From: Paenibacillus glacialis
GTDB taxonomy: Bacteria > Bacillota > Bacilli > Paenibacillales > Paenibacillaceae
Direction of reading: 5' to 3'
Length of the DNA: 64,000 bases
Assembly (NCBI RefSeq): GCF_001637205.1
Contig: NZ_LVJH01000007.1
Span: 310,001-374,000 of the forward strand
The notes under the pieces: model-generated
Told to the model about the DNA's origin: nothing
What the model saw: the letters and a program-made list of their open reading frames with translations, nothing else
Database searches by the model: none
Part shown: positions 43,551 to 52,140 of the stretch, piece by piece
Numbering within the stretch: the stretch's first letter is position 1
Layout of the letters: every line of letters starts with the position of its first letter
Position numbers and translations under genes: made by a program

Positions 43551-43574
43551 TTTTTTGGGAGGTGAGTGAGAAAC

Positions 43575-44114
43575 GTGCAGCTAACGAGTGATGATTGGAT
43601 TAAATCGGGACTTGAGACGTTATCGCAATCTGGAATTGCATCCGTAAAAATCGAAGCCATCGCTCGAAAATTAAAAATAAGCAAAGGGAGCTTTTACCAC
43701 TATTTCAGGGATCGCGCTGATTTACTTGAAGCGATGCTTTTGTACTGGGAAGAGCACTTAACCCGAGAAGTTATTGGCCTGATGTCGAACAGCGGCATGT
43801 CTGCCAAAGAACAATTTCAGGCTTTGGTGTACCAAAGCTTCTCGCATACGACCAAGTTGCAATCGGCCATACTCGCATGGGCCAATCAAGATGAACAGAT
43901 TGCGAAGCGAGTGAAGGCGATTGAGCATGATCGAGTGCGATACATTGAAAGGCTATTCACCGAAATGGGGTTCCATCCTGCTGAATCGGCTATGAGAGCA
44001 GAGATTAGTTATTTTACTTTTCTCGGTTGGATCGACCGAAGCAGCAGAGATCCGGCATTGAAATCAACTCAGTTGGCGGATGCGTTTATTAATCTCATCA
44101 CACAGATGTCCTAG
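43575..44114 (+). CDS. TetR/AcrR family transcriptional regulator
   Basis: GGGAGGTGAG precedes GTG 43575 (179 residues). Residues ~22-50 form the helix-turn-helix (SVKIEAIARKLKISKGSFYHYFRDRADLLEAM). The C-terminal domain (LYWEEHLTREVI, ISYFTFLGWIDRSS) is of the TetR_C type seen in small-molecule repressors. Its own terminator separates it from the two membrane-protein genes, but the operator is shared. The inducer is unknown. Confidence 0.9.
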   Translation: MQLTSDDWIKSGLETLSQSGIASVKIEAIARKLKISKGSFYHYFRDRADLLEAMLLYWEEHLTREVIGLMSNSGMSAKEQFQALVYQSFSHTTKLQSAILAWANQDEQIAKRVKAIEHDRVRYIERLFTEMGFHPAESAMRAEISYFTFLGWIDRSSRDPALKSTQLADAFINLITQMS

Positions 44115-44115
44115 C

Positions 44116-44145
44116 GCCTTTTAAATTTGATTAAAAGGCTTTTCT
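44116..44145 (+). terminator. terminator after the tetR-like gene
   Basis: GCCTTTTAA (44116-44124) pairs with TTAAAAGGC (44131-44139), then TTTTCTTT. Confidence 0.85.
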
Positions 44146-44151
44146 TTAATC

Positions 44152-44175
44152 AAAACATACGGATTCGTATGTTTT
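44152..44175 (+). promoter_or_regulatory. second TetR operator copy
   Basis: AAAACATACG (44152-44161), centre GATT, CGTATGTTTT (44166-44175). The arms match the palindrome at 43531-43550. It is 30 bases ahead of the next start. Confidence 0.8.
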
Positions 44176-44204
44176 GCATCAATTAATTTAAGGAGGAAGA
44201 TGCA

Positions 44205-44654
44205 ATGAGAGGTTTATTAAAGCTTGGCGGTTATTGCAATCTGGTCATTTCCCTGCTGCATATCGTGGGATTATTCTGGGCCAAGGAATTTTTCCGAGTA
44301 ACAGGTGTTGCCGAACCCATGACCCAATTATCAGTGCTTCATTATTCGCTGCCTTATCTTTTAACCGTGCTAGTGGCTATCGCATTTGCCCTATTTGGTA
44401 TCTACGCGGTGTTTGCGGAGGATGGATTTATCAAGCTTCCTTTTAAAAAAAACGTGATTTATGGTATTGTCATCATCTATTTCATAAGAGGGTTTGGAGA
44501 ATGGATCGGGCATGCCGTTCTTGGGTCTGTGAATGCTTCTGAGACCCTCTACTCAAGTATTGCGATTGCAATTGGCGCCATGTATGGCTTGGGTGGATGG
44601 TACCTATTCAATAAAACAAAAACGATTCGTCGAATAAACGAAAATCGGAGGTGA
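44205..44654 (+). CDS. hypothetical four-helix membrane protein
   Basis: A 149-residue protein after TAAGGAGG with four hydrophobic helices (~10-27, 46-67, 82-100, 113-133) and a basic tail (KTKTIRRINENRR). The size and plan resemble small DoxX-like or DUF-type membrane proteins, but no motif is decisive. It lies under the TetR operator and precedes a DUF6463-like gene by six bases, so the two form an operon. Confidence 0.7.
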   Translation: MRGLLKLGGYCNLVISLLHIVGLFWAKEFFRVTGVAEPMTQLSVLHYSLPYLLTVLVAIAFALFGIYAVFAEDGFIKLPFKKNVIYGIVIIYFIRGFGEWIGHAVLGSVNASETLYSSIAIAIGAMYGLGGWYLFNKTKTIRRINENRR

Positions 44655-44660
44655 TCTGCG

Positions 44661-45020
44661 ATGAGGATTTGGAAATATAGCGGCATGTACATGATCGTGA
44701 CAGGGATTATCCATAATGTTGTAGGTTTGCTCATGGGTTGGGAAGTATTGAGCCTTATGGCGCAAGACGGTTGGGTCAATTCGGTGAATAATGAACCTGA
44801 TAGGAACGCCATATTTTGGTTCCTATCAATGGGCTTCTTTTGGATGATTACGGGGTATGTTTTCCATAAATATTTGAAAAAAAGTGATCATGCGCTTCCG
44901 GATATTTTAGGGTGGTACTTACTCCTCTTCGCGATCGTTGGTTGCACGTTAATGCCTGTATCAGGGATATGGCTGTTTTTCCCGCAAGCCATCATAATCC
45001 TAGTAAAACGAAATAAGTAA
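44661..45020 (+). CDS. DUF6463-like small membrane protein
   Basis: A 119-residue, four-helix protein after GGAGGTGAT. IWKYSGMYMIVTGIIHNVVGLLMGWEVL, a loop with NNEPDRNAIFWFLSMGFFWMITG and a final IWLFFPQAIIILVKR match my recollection of the DUF6463 family. Function unknown. It is the second gene of the TetR-controlled pair, which might sense and handle a membrane-active compound. Confidence 0.72.
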   Translation: MRIWKYSGMYMIVTGIIHNVVGLLMGWEVLSLMAQDGWVNSVNNEPDRNAIFWFLSMGFFWMITGYVFHKYLKKSDHALPDILGWYLLLFAIVGCTLMPVSGIWLFFPQAIIILVKRNK

Positions 45021-45033
45021 GCAGTTAGGAAGG

Positions 45034-45057
45034 ACCTGGCCATAGGCTGGGTTTTTC
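45034..45057 (+). terminator. terminator of the membrane-protein pair
   Basis: ACCTGGCC pairs with GGCTGGGT (two G-U) around ATA, followed by T5. Confidence 0.65.
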
Positions 45058-45870
45058 TATCGTTGTGTATTTCCCACCTAGTCACAAACCCAATAGATTA
45101 ATCGCCAAGAAATCAACGTATTTACTCCAACATGCTTTATAATCCAGTCATCTGGTATGCATGCGTGGAGCGAAGAAGCGTTTGACCAAACGAGAAGAGA
45201 AAATAAGCCCATCTTCTTATCTAAGGGGTATAGCTAATGTTTTAATGATACACACGTACCTCTCATTGATGGGATGTTCGCGTGGGTCTGTCAAATATTT
45301 TGTGTAAACTCTTTTAAAAACCATCTCCCCCTCGGGGAGAGAAATTATCGTAAATGCTGACCAACTCGATCGAGGAAAAATACAGAGAGTTGAAGCAGCA
45401 TTTGCCCCTAGTTTTGGACACGGAATGTCCATTTTCGAGTCACGTTCATGGTTACCAAGTAGAGCATTTTGAGCAAAACGCAGTCACCCAGAGGCGGCAT
45501 GTGAGTAGTGGAAGATGTCCTATGTCAAAGGTATTGGAAAATCTTAAATGACTGTTTGAGCGACAATATACTCATTCTATTGCTTGTGTGAAAGAAGCTT
45601 AAAACTGTGGGTAATAGAGAATCACTTGTTGACTAAACAACTGGTGTTTATAATGGAGAGACAATCAAGGCGCTCATTTTTTTCTTTGTGTGTTTATCAT
45701 GAGTCAAGCAACAGATGAATCAAAACATATGTTAACTTAGTCCCAAGAGTATTGCCATTAATGATGGATAGGGTTGAGTTGTTGAAGAAGAACGTCAGGG
45801 GAGTGGGGCTTGAAGCTTCTTGAGAAAGGTGCATAAATAAAGGATTATAGGAAGGAGCATTCATCATACG
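45058..45870. other. gene-poor stretch with a repeat and broken reading frames
   Basis: Contains repeat copy A (45252-45284). A 65-residue frame at 45354-45551 lacks convincing features; the neighbouring frame holds IVNADQLDRGKIQRVEAAFAPSFGHGMSIF before a stop, which reads like decayed coding sequence. No intact gene is supported. Confidence 0.4.
45252..45284 (+). repeat. 33-bp dispersed repeat, copy A
   Basis: ACACGTACCTCTCATTGATG then GGATGTTCGCGTG. It differs from copy B (47911) at only two positions over 33 bases. Confidence 0.7.
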
Positions 45871-47817
45871 ATGAAGCAGCAAGAAGAGTACAAACTCTGG
45901 AATCAATTACATATTGAGCTGGCCGACATCCGTCGGTATACACTTGCTGCGGGAGAATCAAGCAACGGCTACCATTTGCCTGCAAGTACTTTTCTATTCC
46001 TGTACAGGGGCAAAGCGAAGATAAGGATGGATGGGCTTGTTCATCCAGCTGAACATTTTTATTGTTTACATGGCTGCAAGGGTATGAGGCTGGATATTGA
46101 AGCAACGGAATATCTGGAATATTATTTGGTGCTTTATCGTGGCGAATTTTCGCTCCGCCGAAGATATTTTCTGAACAAGGGTGAAATTCCCCCGTCTCAG
46201 CAAATATTTGCATTTGCTCCCGCACAGCCTGTAGGGCTCTATCAGATAATGCTGCGAATGGAAGAGGCATGGGGCGAATCGACGGAGAAGGATAAATTTG
46301 TGGTGAAAACACTGTTCTATCAATTTATTCTGGAAATGCTTCAGCAAAAACAGCAGTTAGGAGTTGATCTCCTTCCTACAGAAGTTGTTAAGCAAGTAGT
46401 CCAGTATATGCATAAGCACCTAGACGAACCGTTGACGCTGGAGCTTCTAGGACAGAGGTTCGGCTACAATCCCCAGTATCTGGCCCGTAGATTCAAGGAA
46501 TTGACGACGCGTAGCCCGATCGATTATCTTATTGGACTTCGTATTGGCAAAGCGTGTCATATGCTGCAATACACGGATGCTTCGATTGGTGAGATTTCCC
46601 AGAGTGTAGGCTATGAGGATGTGTTTTATTTTAACCGTATATTCAAAAAGAACGTTGGTCTCTCTCCCAGCCATTTCAAAAAAGAGCTGTCTGGTGAAGA
46701 GGATGTTCGGTTTAATCCATATAAAAGGTGGGGATTGTCCATGTCAGAGTCCACTTCTCAATGTTATGTTGATAATGATAATTATTATCAACATAACAAA
46801 AGAGGAGAGTATCACATGAACAGAACATCTAGAAAAAATATGATGGCAACACTTCTACTCTGTATGGCCTTATTGGTTACAGCTTGCGGAGGGGGGAACT
46901 CTAGTCTACAGTCTCCATCGGAAACATCTGCTCCCGGCTCAAATTCTTCTGAATCAACTCAGAAAACAACGCCTGTGGCAGCCACCAAGATCGTGAATAC
47001 CATATTCGGAGAGGTGGAAGTTTTGAAAAATCCCGAACGCATCGTGGCGATTCAATATTTGAGCAGTCTTCTGGCAGTGAAGGCTAATGCAATCGGCTCT
47101 ACGACGCGCATCATGGACAACCCGTATTTCAGTGGTTTAACGGACAATATTGAGATTGTCGGTTCTTCCGGCAGTGATGTTTCCTTTGAAAAGCTGATTG
47201 ATCTTAATCCCGATCTGATTGTCGTAATGACCTCGGATGAGGAAGAATATAAAAAGTACAGTAAAATTGCACCAACGATTGCCATTCCCTATGGGAACTT
47301 TTCATCCATTGAAGAGGAAGTGAAGTTCTTTGGAGACCTGCTGGGGCGGGAGGAGGAGGCCACCACATGGATATCCGATTATACTGCGCGAATCGCTGCT
47401 GCCAATGCGAAGGTCCAAGCAGTGATACCCTCAGATGCAACCTTTAGTATTATGCAAGAAACAGACAAGACATTAAGTATATATGGCAGTGAGTTTGGCC
47501 GTGGCGGACAAGTTATTTATGGGAATCTAGGACGGATATCACCTCCATCCTATGATGAAGCTTTGTCGAAAGAGAAATATAAGGATATTTCAATAGAATT
47601 ATTGGATCAATATGCCGGAGACTATATTATCCTGACTACCGAGAGATCACCGGAGGAACTTCGAAAGGATCCAATCTGGGGACAACTGGAAGCAGTCAAA
47701 AATGACAGACTATATGCCTGGTCCAACACTCGCTCCTATTTCATTGATCCGTTGTCGGTGTTGATGCAGACAGAAGAATTGACTGAGTGGTTGACGAATG
47801 CTCCACAGAAAAATTGA
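45871..47817 (+). CDS. AraC-type regulator fused in frame to a siderophore-binding lipoprotein (copy 2)
   Basis: A 648-residue paralogue of the 40762 gene. It has a cupin-like N-terminus (LPASTFLFLYRGKAKIRMDG) and two helix-turn-helix units at ~173-272 (LELLGQRFGYNPQYLARRFKELTT; IGEISQSVGYEDVFYFNRIFKKNVGLSP). A linker contains a near-perfect Fur box. Met 316 with its own ribosome site (AGAGGAGAG) opens a lipoprotein signal, lipobox VTAC with Cys 339, then a binding domain (KNPERIVAIQYLSSLLAVKANAIGS; LIDLNPDLIVVM). The spacing from Met to lipobox Cys (24 residues) equals that of copy 1. The ATG at 45871 lies 13 bases after AAGGAG, rather far. No stop separates the two halves. Confidence 0.85.
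   Translation: MKQQEEYKLWNQLHIELADIRRYTLAAGESSNGYHLPASTFLFLYRGKAKIRMDGLVHPAEHFYCLHGCKGMRLDIEATEYLEYYLVLYRGEFSLRRRYFLNKGEIPPSQQIFAFAPAQPVGLYQIMLRMEEAWGESTEKDKFVVKTLFYQFILEMLQQKQQLGVDLLPTEVVKQVVQYMHKHLDEPLTLELLGQRFGYNPQYLARRFKELTTRSPIDYLIGLRIGKACHMLQYTDASIGEISQSVGYEDVFYFNRIFKKNVGLSPSHFKKELSGEEDVRFNPYKRWGLSMSESTSQCYVDNDNYYQHNKRGEYHMNRTSRKNMMATLLLCMALLVTACGGGNSSLQSPSETSAPGSNSSESTQKTTPVAATKIVNTIFGEVEVLKNPERIVAIQYLSSLLAVKANAIGSTTRIMDNPYFSGLTDNIEIVGSSGSDVSFEKLIDLNPDLIVVMTSDEEEYKKYSKIAPTIAIPYGNFSSIEEEVKFFGDLLGREEEATTWISDYTARIAAANAKVQAVIPSDATFSIMQETDKTLSIYGSEFGRGGQVIYGNLGRISPPSYDEALSKEKYKDISIELLDQYAGDYIILTTERSPEELRKDPIWGQLEAVKNDRLYAWSNTRSYFIDPLSVLMQTEELTEWLTNAPQKN
46771..46789 (+). promoter_or_regulatory. 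Fur box inside the AraC-lipoprotein linker (copy 2)
   Basis: GATAATGATAATTATTATC differs from the 19-bp Fur consensus at one position. It encodes linker residues (DNDNYY) and lies 27 bases before the internal lipoprotein ATG 46816. Confidence 0.82.
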
Positions 47818-47910
47818 CCAAGGACCTGTATTATTCAGCGGTAATTAATCTTTCATCATGAATCCATTTATAAGCGGGCCTATATATCTTCCAGCTGGCG
47901 TTATTGACCC

Positions 47911-47943
47911 ACACGTACCTGTCATTGATGAGATGTTCGCGTG
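47911..47943 (+). repeat. 33-bp dispersed repeat, copy B
   Basis: ACACGTACCTGTCATTGATG then AGATGTTCGCGTG. In one frame it reads HVPVIDEMFA-stop. The surrounding 47818-48127 shows no gene. Confidence 0.7.
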
Positions 47944-48127
47944 AATCAATTATAAATTATTTCCAGATTATAGTATGAAGCTGAAACTGCTGCGCACTTT
48001 ATACATTTATACCTTTGGGAAATCTGCTGAAATACTTAAACAAGTCGGAGCGCATGTGGGGCAGCGCTCTGGCTTGTTTTTATTTGTGAAATTTCATCCT
48101 ACTCATGAGTAAGATGAAACTTCACTC

Positions 48128-48186
48128 TTGCTATAATTAGTAATTAGGGTTATATTATTAATTAAATGATTGATCATTTAATTAAT
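48128..48186 (+). promoter_or_regulatory. promoter and 30-bp perfect inverted repeat (TetR operator)
   Basis: TTGCTA (48128-48133), 17 bases, TATATT (48151-48156). Immediately after, ATTAATTAAATGAT (48157-48170), TG, ATCATTTAATTAAT (48173-48186): 14-bp perfect arms over the expected +1. Confidence 0.85.
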
Positions 48187-48212
48187 AATAATTAAATCTA
48201 CAGAGAGTGGGA

Positions 48213-48851
48213 ATGAATTTGGCAAGACCAATCAATGAAGAAAAAAGACAGGAGCGGCGTAGTTGTATCCTAAAAGAAGCCGTTGTCCTGTTCGCAGAAA
48301 ATGGATATTCTAATACCACAACGGCTCTCATTGCGCAGAGAGTGGGAGTGACTGCTGGAACCATTTTTCAATATTTCCCTAGCAAAGAAGCTTTATTCAA
48401 CGCCGCTGTCCTTGAGCCGCTTGCTGATATTCAGGAGAAGTCGCTTGCTTGTCTAAAACAAGAGGGGACACCGGGCGTATTAATTAAGAACATGGTAGAA
48501 GAACAATTCAATCATATCTATTGCTATACAAATGAATTGCGGCTTGTTCAATATGTCTTAGGACAACGGATAAGATTTCCTGAACTTACACAGAAGGTCC
48601 TTGAAAGTACAAAAGTAATGACAGATACTATCGAATGCGTCTATGCCAAGGGACAGTTAATGGGAGAATTCAACAAGAATTTTTCACCAGCTATGATCTC
48701 TCGTGCCTATATCTCTTTCTTAAATGGGATAGGCTTAACTCTTGGAGAAAGTATTATTCATCACCCCGAGTGGGGAAATTTGAAGGAGCACGCCTTATAT
48801 TTGTTCGCACCTACACAACCTAAAAAAATGCGAGGGAATCTGAATGAGTGA
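48213..48851 (+). CDS. TetR family transcriptional regulator
   Basis: About 212 residues; ATG 48213 is preferred, with GTG 48207 and TTG 48219 as alternatives. The helix-turn-helix is NTTTALIAQRVGVTAGTIFQYFPSKEALF (~residues 33-61). It likely represses its own operon through the large palindrome upstream. It overlaps the alpha/beta-hydrolase gene by eight bases, so that gene is its probable regulatory target. The ligand is unknown, perhaps an ester substrate of the hydrolase. Confidence 0.9.
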   Translation: MNLARPINEEKRQERRSCILKEAVVLFAENGYSNTTTALIAQRVGVTAGTIFQYFPSKEALFNAAVLEPLADIQEKSLACLKQEGTPGVLIKNMVEEQFNHIYCYTNELRLVQYVLGQRIRFPELTQKVLESTKVMTDTIECVYAKGQLMGEFNKNFSPAMISRAYISFLNGIGLTLGESIIHHPEWGNLKEHALYLFAPTQPKKMRGNLNE

Positions 48852-49821
48852 AACATCATTACAACCAAATTTGACATTAAACGTTCGTTCGAAAAAACGG
48901 AGGAACATTATATTGATCCTAGGGATCGTGCTATTGCTTGTGGTGGGTTTAGTATTTTTTATATCCTATAAAGTAATGGATACCTTGATGCACCATCCTA
49001 GAGACACGAATGTCAGCTACGACTTGAATATCGATAAAACTCCCTACGAAGAGGTTGAGTTCAAGAGCTTGAAAAATGATAATACGATTAGAGGTTCTTT
49101 CTTTCATGCAAATGGTCTTTCCAATAAGGCAAGTGATAAGACGATTATTGTCGTCCATGGATATACAAGCAATCGTTTAGTCAAAGGGCGGACCAACAAG
49201 TTAGTAGAGCATTTCGTTCCGAAAGGCTATAATGTATTGGCATTTGACCTCAGTTCGCAAGGTAAATCCGATGGTAATATGATTACACTTGGCTTCAATG
49301 AAAAATATGATTTGCTTGGAGCTGTAAGCTATTTAAAATCCAGAGACCATGCTGGTGATAACATTGGAGTTATTGGCTTTTCAATGGGTGCTGCTACTAC
49401 TTTGCTAGCCGCAAGTGAAAGTGATGACATCAAAGCTGTAGTTGCAGATAGTCCTTTTCGTAATGCAGGTCTATTTCTGAGAGAGGGTTTGCCCTTCTTC
49501 TCAGGTTTACCTTCTTTTCCATTTAGTTATACATCGATATGGGTGGGTAAATGGGTCTTAAAGGTTGATCTTGATTCCGTATCTCCTATGGATGCAGCAA
49601 AGAAGATGAAAGACAAGCCAGTTATGCTGATTCATGGAACTGGAGATCAGCAAATTAGTTATAAAAATACAGAAGCAATTTTTGAGTCATTAAAAGATGA
49701 CCCATATGCGGAAGCATGGTACCCGCATAATACGGAGCACATCGATGCCATCAATCATTACCCCACTGAATATTTCCAAAGAGTAGATCGCTTTATGGAT
49801 AAGTATATAGGAAAAGAGTAG
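48844..49821 (+). CDS. membrane-anchored alpha/beta hydrolase
   Basis: A 325-residue protein with one N-terminal helix (~20-40) and an alpha/beta-hydrolase domain outside the membrane. The nucleophile elbow is GFSMGAA (Ser), the oxyanion region VVHGYTSN, the acid in LIHGTGDQQI and His in NTEHIDAINHYP. It resembles the BEM46/YqkD-like serine hydrolases. The substrate is unknown. It is translationally coupled to the TetR gene. Confidence 0.88.
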   Translation: MSETSLQPNLTLNVRSKKRRNIILILGIVLLLVVGLVFFISYKVMDTLMHHPRDTNVSYDLNIDKTPYEEVEFKSLKNDNTIRGSFFHANGLSNKASDKTIIVVHGYTSNRLVKGRTNKLVEHFVPKGYNVLAFDLSSQGKSDGNMITLGFNEKYDLLGAVSYLKSRDHAGDNIGVIGFSMGAATTLLAASESDDIKAVVADSPFRNAGLFLREGLPFFSGLPSFPFSYTSIWVGKWVLKVDLDSVSPMDAAKKMKDKPVMLIHGTGDQQISYKNTEAIFESLKDDPYAEAWYPHNTEHIDAINHYPTEYFQRVDRFMDKYIGKE

Positions 49822-49830
49822 AAACGACAT

Positions 49831-49875
49831 GAAAGCCGGTGTTCCTTATAGTAGGGGAAAACCGGCTTTTCTGTT
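49831..49875 (+). terminator. terminator of the tetR-hydrolase operon
   Basis: AAAGCCGGT (49832-49840) pairs with ACCGGCTTT (49861-49869), then TTCTGTTGT. Confidence 0.75.
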
Positions 49876-49898
49876 GTCACTTGACAAAATGGTGACCA

Positions 49899-49931
49899 AC
49901 ATTTAAATGTCATTGATGCGATGTTCGTATG
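49899..49931 (+). repeat. 33-bp dispersed repeat, copy C (diverged)
   Basis: Shares TGTCATTGATGNGATGTTCG with copies A and B but differs in the left third. The rest of 49876-50288 has no supported gene; a 63-residue plus-strand frame at 50007 lacks a ribosome site. Confidence 0.55.
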
Positions 49932-50288
49932 AACCAATAATTAGAAGTTCTCGTGGCTAATATGTGCTGATAGAAAGGCATTACGTAGCCCCTGTTCGAG
50001 GACCGCGTGAACTTAGTGCCAGGAAGATGGAATTATGGACGGGACTCATATCGCCACGATACGAGATTTTTTAAAGAAGCCTCTTTTAATGGGGATTTAG
50101 CCATCAACATTGTGCCCCATAACCTAATCGCTCCCCAATTACACCTCCAATTAATTAATGGCCCGATCGCAGGAGCAAGCATTAATAATAATTGGTAAGC
50201 AATGTCTGAAATATTGTATTATGAGTGTACAACAACTATTTTATCCTATATTCGATTCGATCTTATCAACCTACATAAGGAGACTGAA

Positions 50289-51008
50289 ATGAGAAAATAT
50301 ATAATATTTGGAGCTAGTCAAGGTCTAGGAGATGCGTTTGTCAAAGGATTACCTGATCTGGGAGATCAGGTTTGGTTAGTATCTAGAAGTAGACCGAATA
50401 GTTTGGATTTACAGGATGGAATTCAGAGGAACTGGATTCAAGCAGACCTGTCACAGCAGACTGCCGCAAACATCATCGTAGATGCACTACAAGAAGAGAC
50501 GTTGGATGTGCTTATCTATAACGTCGGTATTTGGGAAAAAGAAGGCTTCGAAGATCACTATGATTTTGACAAGGATGAACCTGCTGAAATTGCTAACATC
50601 ATTCATGTGAATATCACTTCGACCATCACCTGTATTCAAGCCCTATTGCCCAATTTACGAAAATCGGAAGCGGGTAAAATGATTCTGATCGGCTCAACGG
50701 CTGGATTAGCTCATACGAATAATTCCCAAGTCTCTTTTGTCGCTTCTAAATTCGGATTACGAGGAATAGCAAGTGCTTTGCGAGAGCATGTTCGAAAAGA
50801 AGGTATTGCGGTCACCTGTATCAATCCGGGAGAGCTTGCTGCTGAAATACCTTATGAAGAAGGAGCTGAAAGAGCGATCTCTGAATATAAAGGCACACGA
50901 ATCCCCGTCCAAGATATTGTCTCTCTTGTGAAGTGCGTAGTCAGCTTATCCCCAGCAGCTTGTGTCAAAGAAATTCACGTTCCTGCTATAATGGATTTAA
51001 ATGCATAA
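50289..51008 (+). CDS. SDR-fold protein with Phe in place of catalytic Tyr
   Basis: AAGGAG at 50278-50283 sets ATG 50289 (239 residues). The Rossmann glycine motif is GASQGLG (residues ~8-14), and the NNAG equivalent reads YNVG. The catalytic Ser lies in LIGSTAGL. The YxxxK motif reads FVASK: the tyrosine that acts as general acid-base is Phe (codon TTT). Either the reaction is altered or the protein is a non-catalytic nucleotide-binding relative. No partner genes indicate a pathway. Confidence 0.82.
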   Translation: MRKYIIFGASQGLGDAFVKGLPDLGDQVWLVSRSRPNSLDLQDGIQRNWIQADLSQQTAANIIVDALQEETLDVLIYNVGIWEKEGFEDHYDFDKDEPAEIANIIHVNITSTITCIQALLPNLRKSEAGKMILIGSTAGLAHTNNSQVSFVASKFGLRGIASALREHVRKEGIAVTCINPGELAAEIPYEEGAERAISEYKGTRIPVQDIVSLVKCVVSLSPAACVKEIHVPAIMDLNA

Positions 51009-51079
51009 GCCTATCGGTGAAAAAACAGTGCATTGAAATAGAGTACTGAAATAAGGTTGAATTGGAGGTTCTACACGAA

Positions 51080-51910
51080 ATGAATATATCTACGGATTTA
51101 ATTAGACCTTTCCCTTCTTACGAAGAAGTATTTTATGATGATCTCGATAATCACCGAAAGCATTTTTTACCTATTTGTTCAATCAATCTACAATGTATCT
51201 ATCCTGATCAGGATGAGTGGTTACATATTGTATCTGTAAAAGAAATACATGAAGGATGCGTAGGAGAGAATACTCAGCAATTTCATACATCTTTTACTAA
51301 AGAAGATATGGTAGGTTTTAATGTTATTGATGGAAAATACAAATTTGAGGCAGACTGGAATTACTTTATCCTCAATCAAAAACAGCAGTTGGAAAAGACG
51401 CATGAGAATTTGAAAGCTGACGGAGACAAAAAACATTTGAGAATGCTAAGGGATTTAGCGGAGTTGAATGACTTGGAGAAAGCCTATTTATTGAATGAAA
51501 AGGATTATCAAATCCGAAAGGAATTCTTTCATCAAAATAACATGATCTACCCGTATTCCAGTTTTGGTGATGATTTAGAATCAACAGAAGCATTATTACG
51601 TGATTTTGAAGAAAAACAGTCTAGTGGTTGGGGACTTGAGTTTCCTGAAGTAAATGGTATTTTAGATGATGTAGCTTTCATGTCTGACAAGACTCAGGAG
51701 TTTATGAAGGAAGATGATGAGTCCTTAGAAGACATGCTCAAGTTCGAACAGACCAATCTCAGCAATATTCCCAAAAATATGAATGGCGAAGTGTTTACAT
51801 ATGTTGGCTCATTGACTGGTTATTATTTTCAAGCGTATGGAGCAGATTGTGCGTATTTATTTTATGACAAGGATTTAGGAAAAGCTGTAATGTGTTTTGA
51901 ATATACTTGA
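51080..51910 (+). CDS. hypothetical acidic protein
   Basis: GGAGG upstream fits ATG 51080 (276 residues). The protein is acidic and soluble, with no signal or helix of membrane type. It has an internal helical stretch (NQKQQLEKTHENLKADG, MLRDLAELNDLEKAYL) and a C-terminal aromatic segment (VGSLTGYYFQAYGADCAYLFYD). It is not recognised. Such lone soluble proteins next to repeats are sometimes immunity proteins, but nothing here proves that. Confidence 0.65.
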   Translation: MNISTDLIRPFPSYEEVFYDDLDNHRKHFLPICSINLQCIYPDQDEWLHIVSVKEIHEGCVGENTQQFHTSFTKEDMVGFNVIDGKYKFEADWNYFILNQKQQLEKTHENLKADGDKKHLRMLRDLAELNDLEKAYLLNEKDYQIRKEFFHQNNMIYPYSSFGDDLESTEALLRDFEEKQSSGWGLEFPEVNGILDDVAFMSDKTQEFMKEDDESLEDMLKFEQTNLSNIPKNMNGEVFTYVGSLTGYYFQAYGADCAYLFYDKDLGKAVMCFEYT

Positions 51911-51952
51911 TTCGAGATTTAGTGAAAAACAGATATACATAGGAGATTTTAT

Positions 51953-52138
51953 TTGAGAGAAGATATGAAAAACAACGAATATCCAATCCTTGTAGCTCAT
52001 TTAGGATATTTAGACTACGAAGGCAGTGTAAAAGTAGCTGATTCGTTTTTGGAACTCTGTAAAGGTGGAATATCTGCTCGTACCTTTAATTCCACCGACA
52101 GTTCCACGGGGCATATGGGGTTTAGATGCATTTCATGA
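51953..52138 (+). CDS. possible small or truncated hypothetical protein
   Basis: TAGGAG precedes a TTG start at 51953. The 61-residue frame (NEYPILVAHLGYLDYEGSVKVADSFLELCKGG) stops two bases before the dispersed hairpin repeat at 52141. It may be the front part of a longer gene cut when the repeat arrived. It follows the 51080 gene by 42 bases on the same strand. Confidence 0.4.
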   Translation: MREDMKNNEYPILVAHLGYLDYEGSVKVADSFLELCKGGISARTFNSTDSSTGHMGFRCIS

Positions 52139-52140
52139 AC

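Noticed and set aside
45354..45551. 65-codon frame in the 45-kb gap
   Set aside because: No family, distant ribosome-like site and a competing frame with equally plausible residues; treated as decayed sequence.
50007..50198. 63-codon frame, whose antisense includes a piece reading LAPAIGPLI like an MFS motif
   Set aside because: No ribosome site and the MFS resemblance is limited to nine residues; not enough for a pseudogene call.
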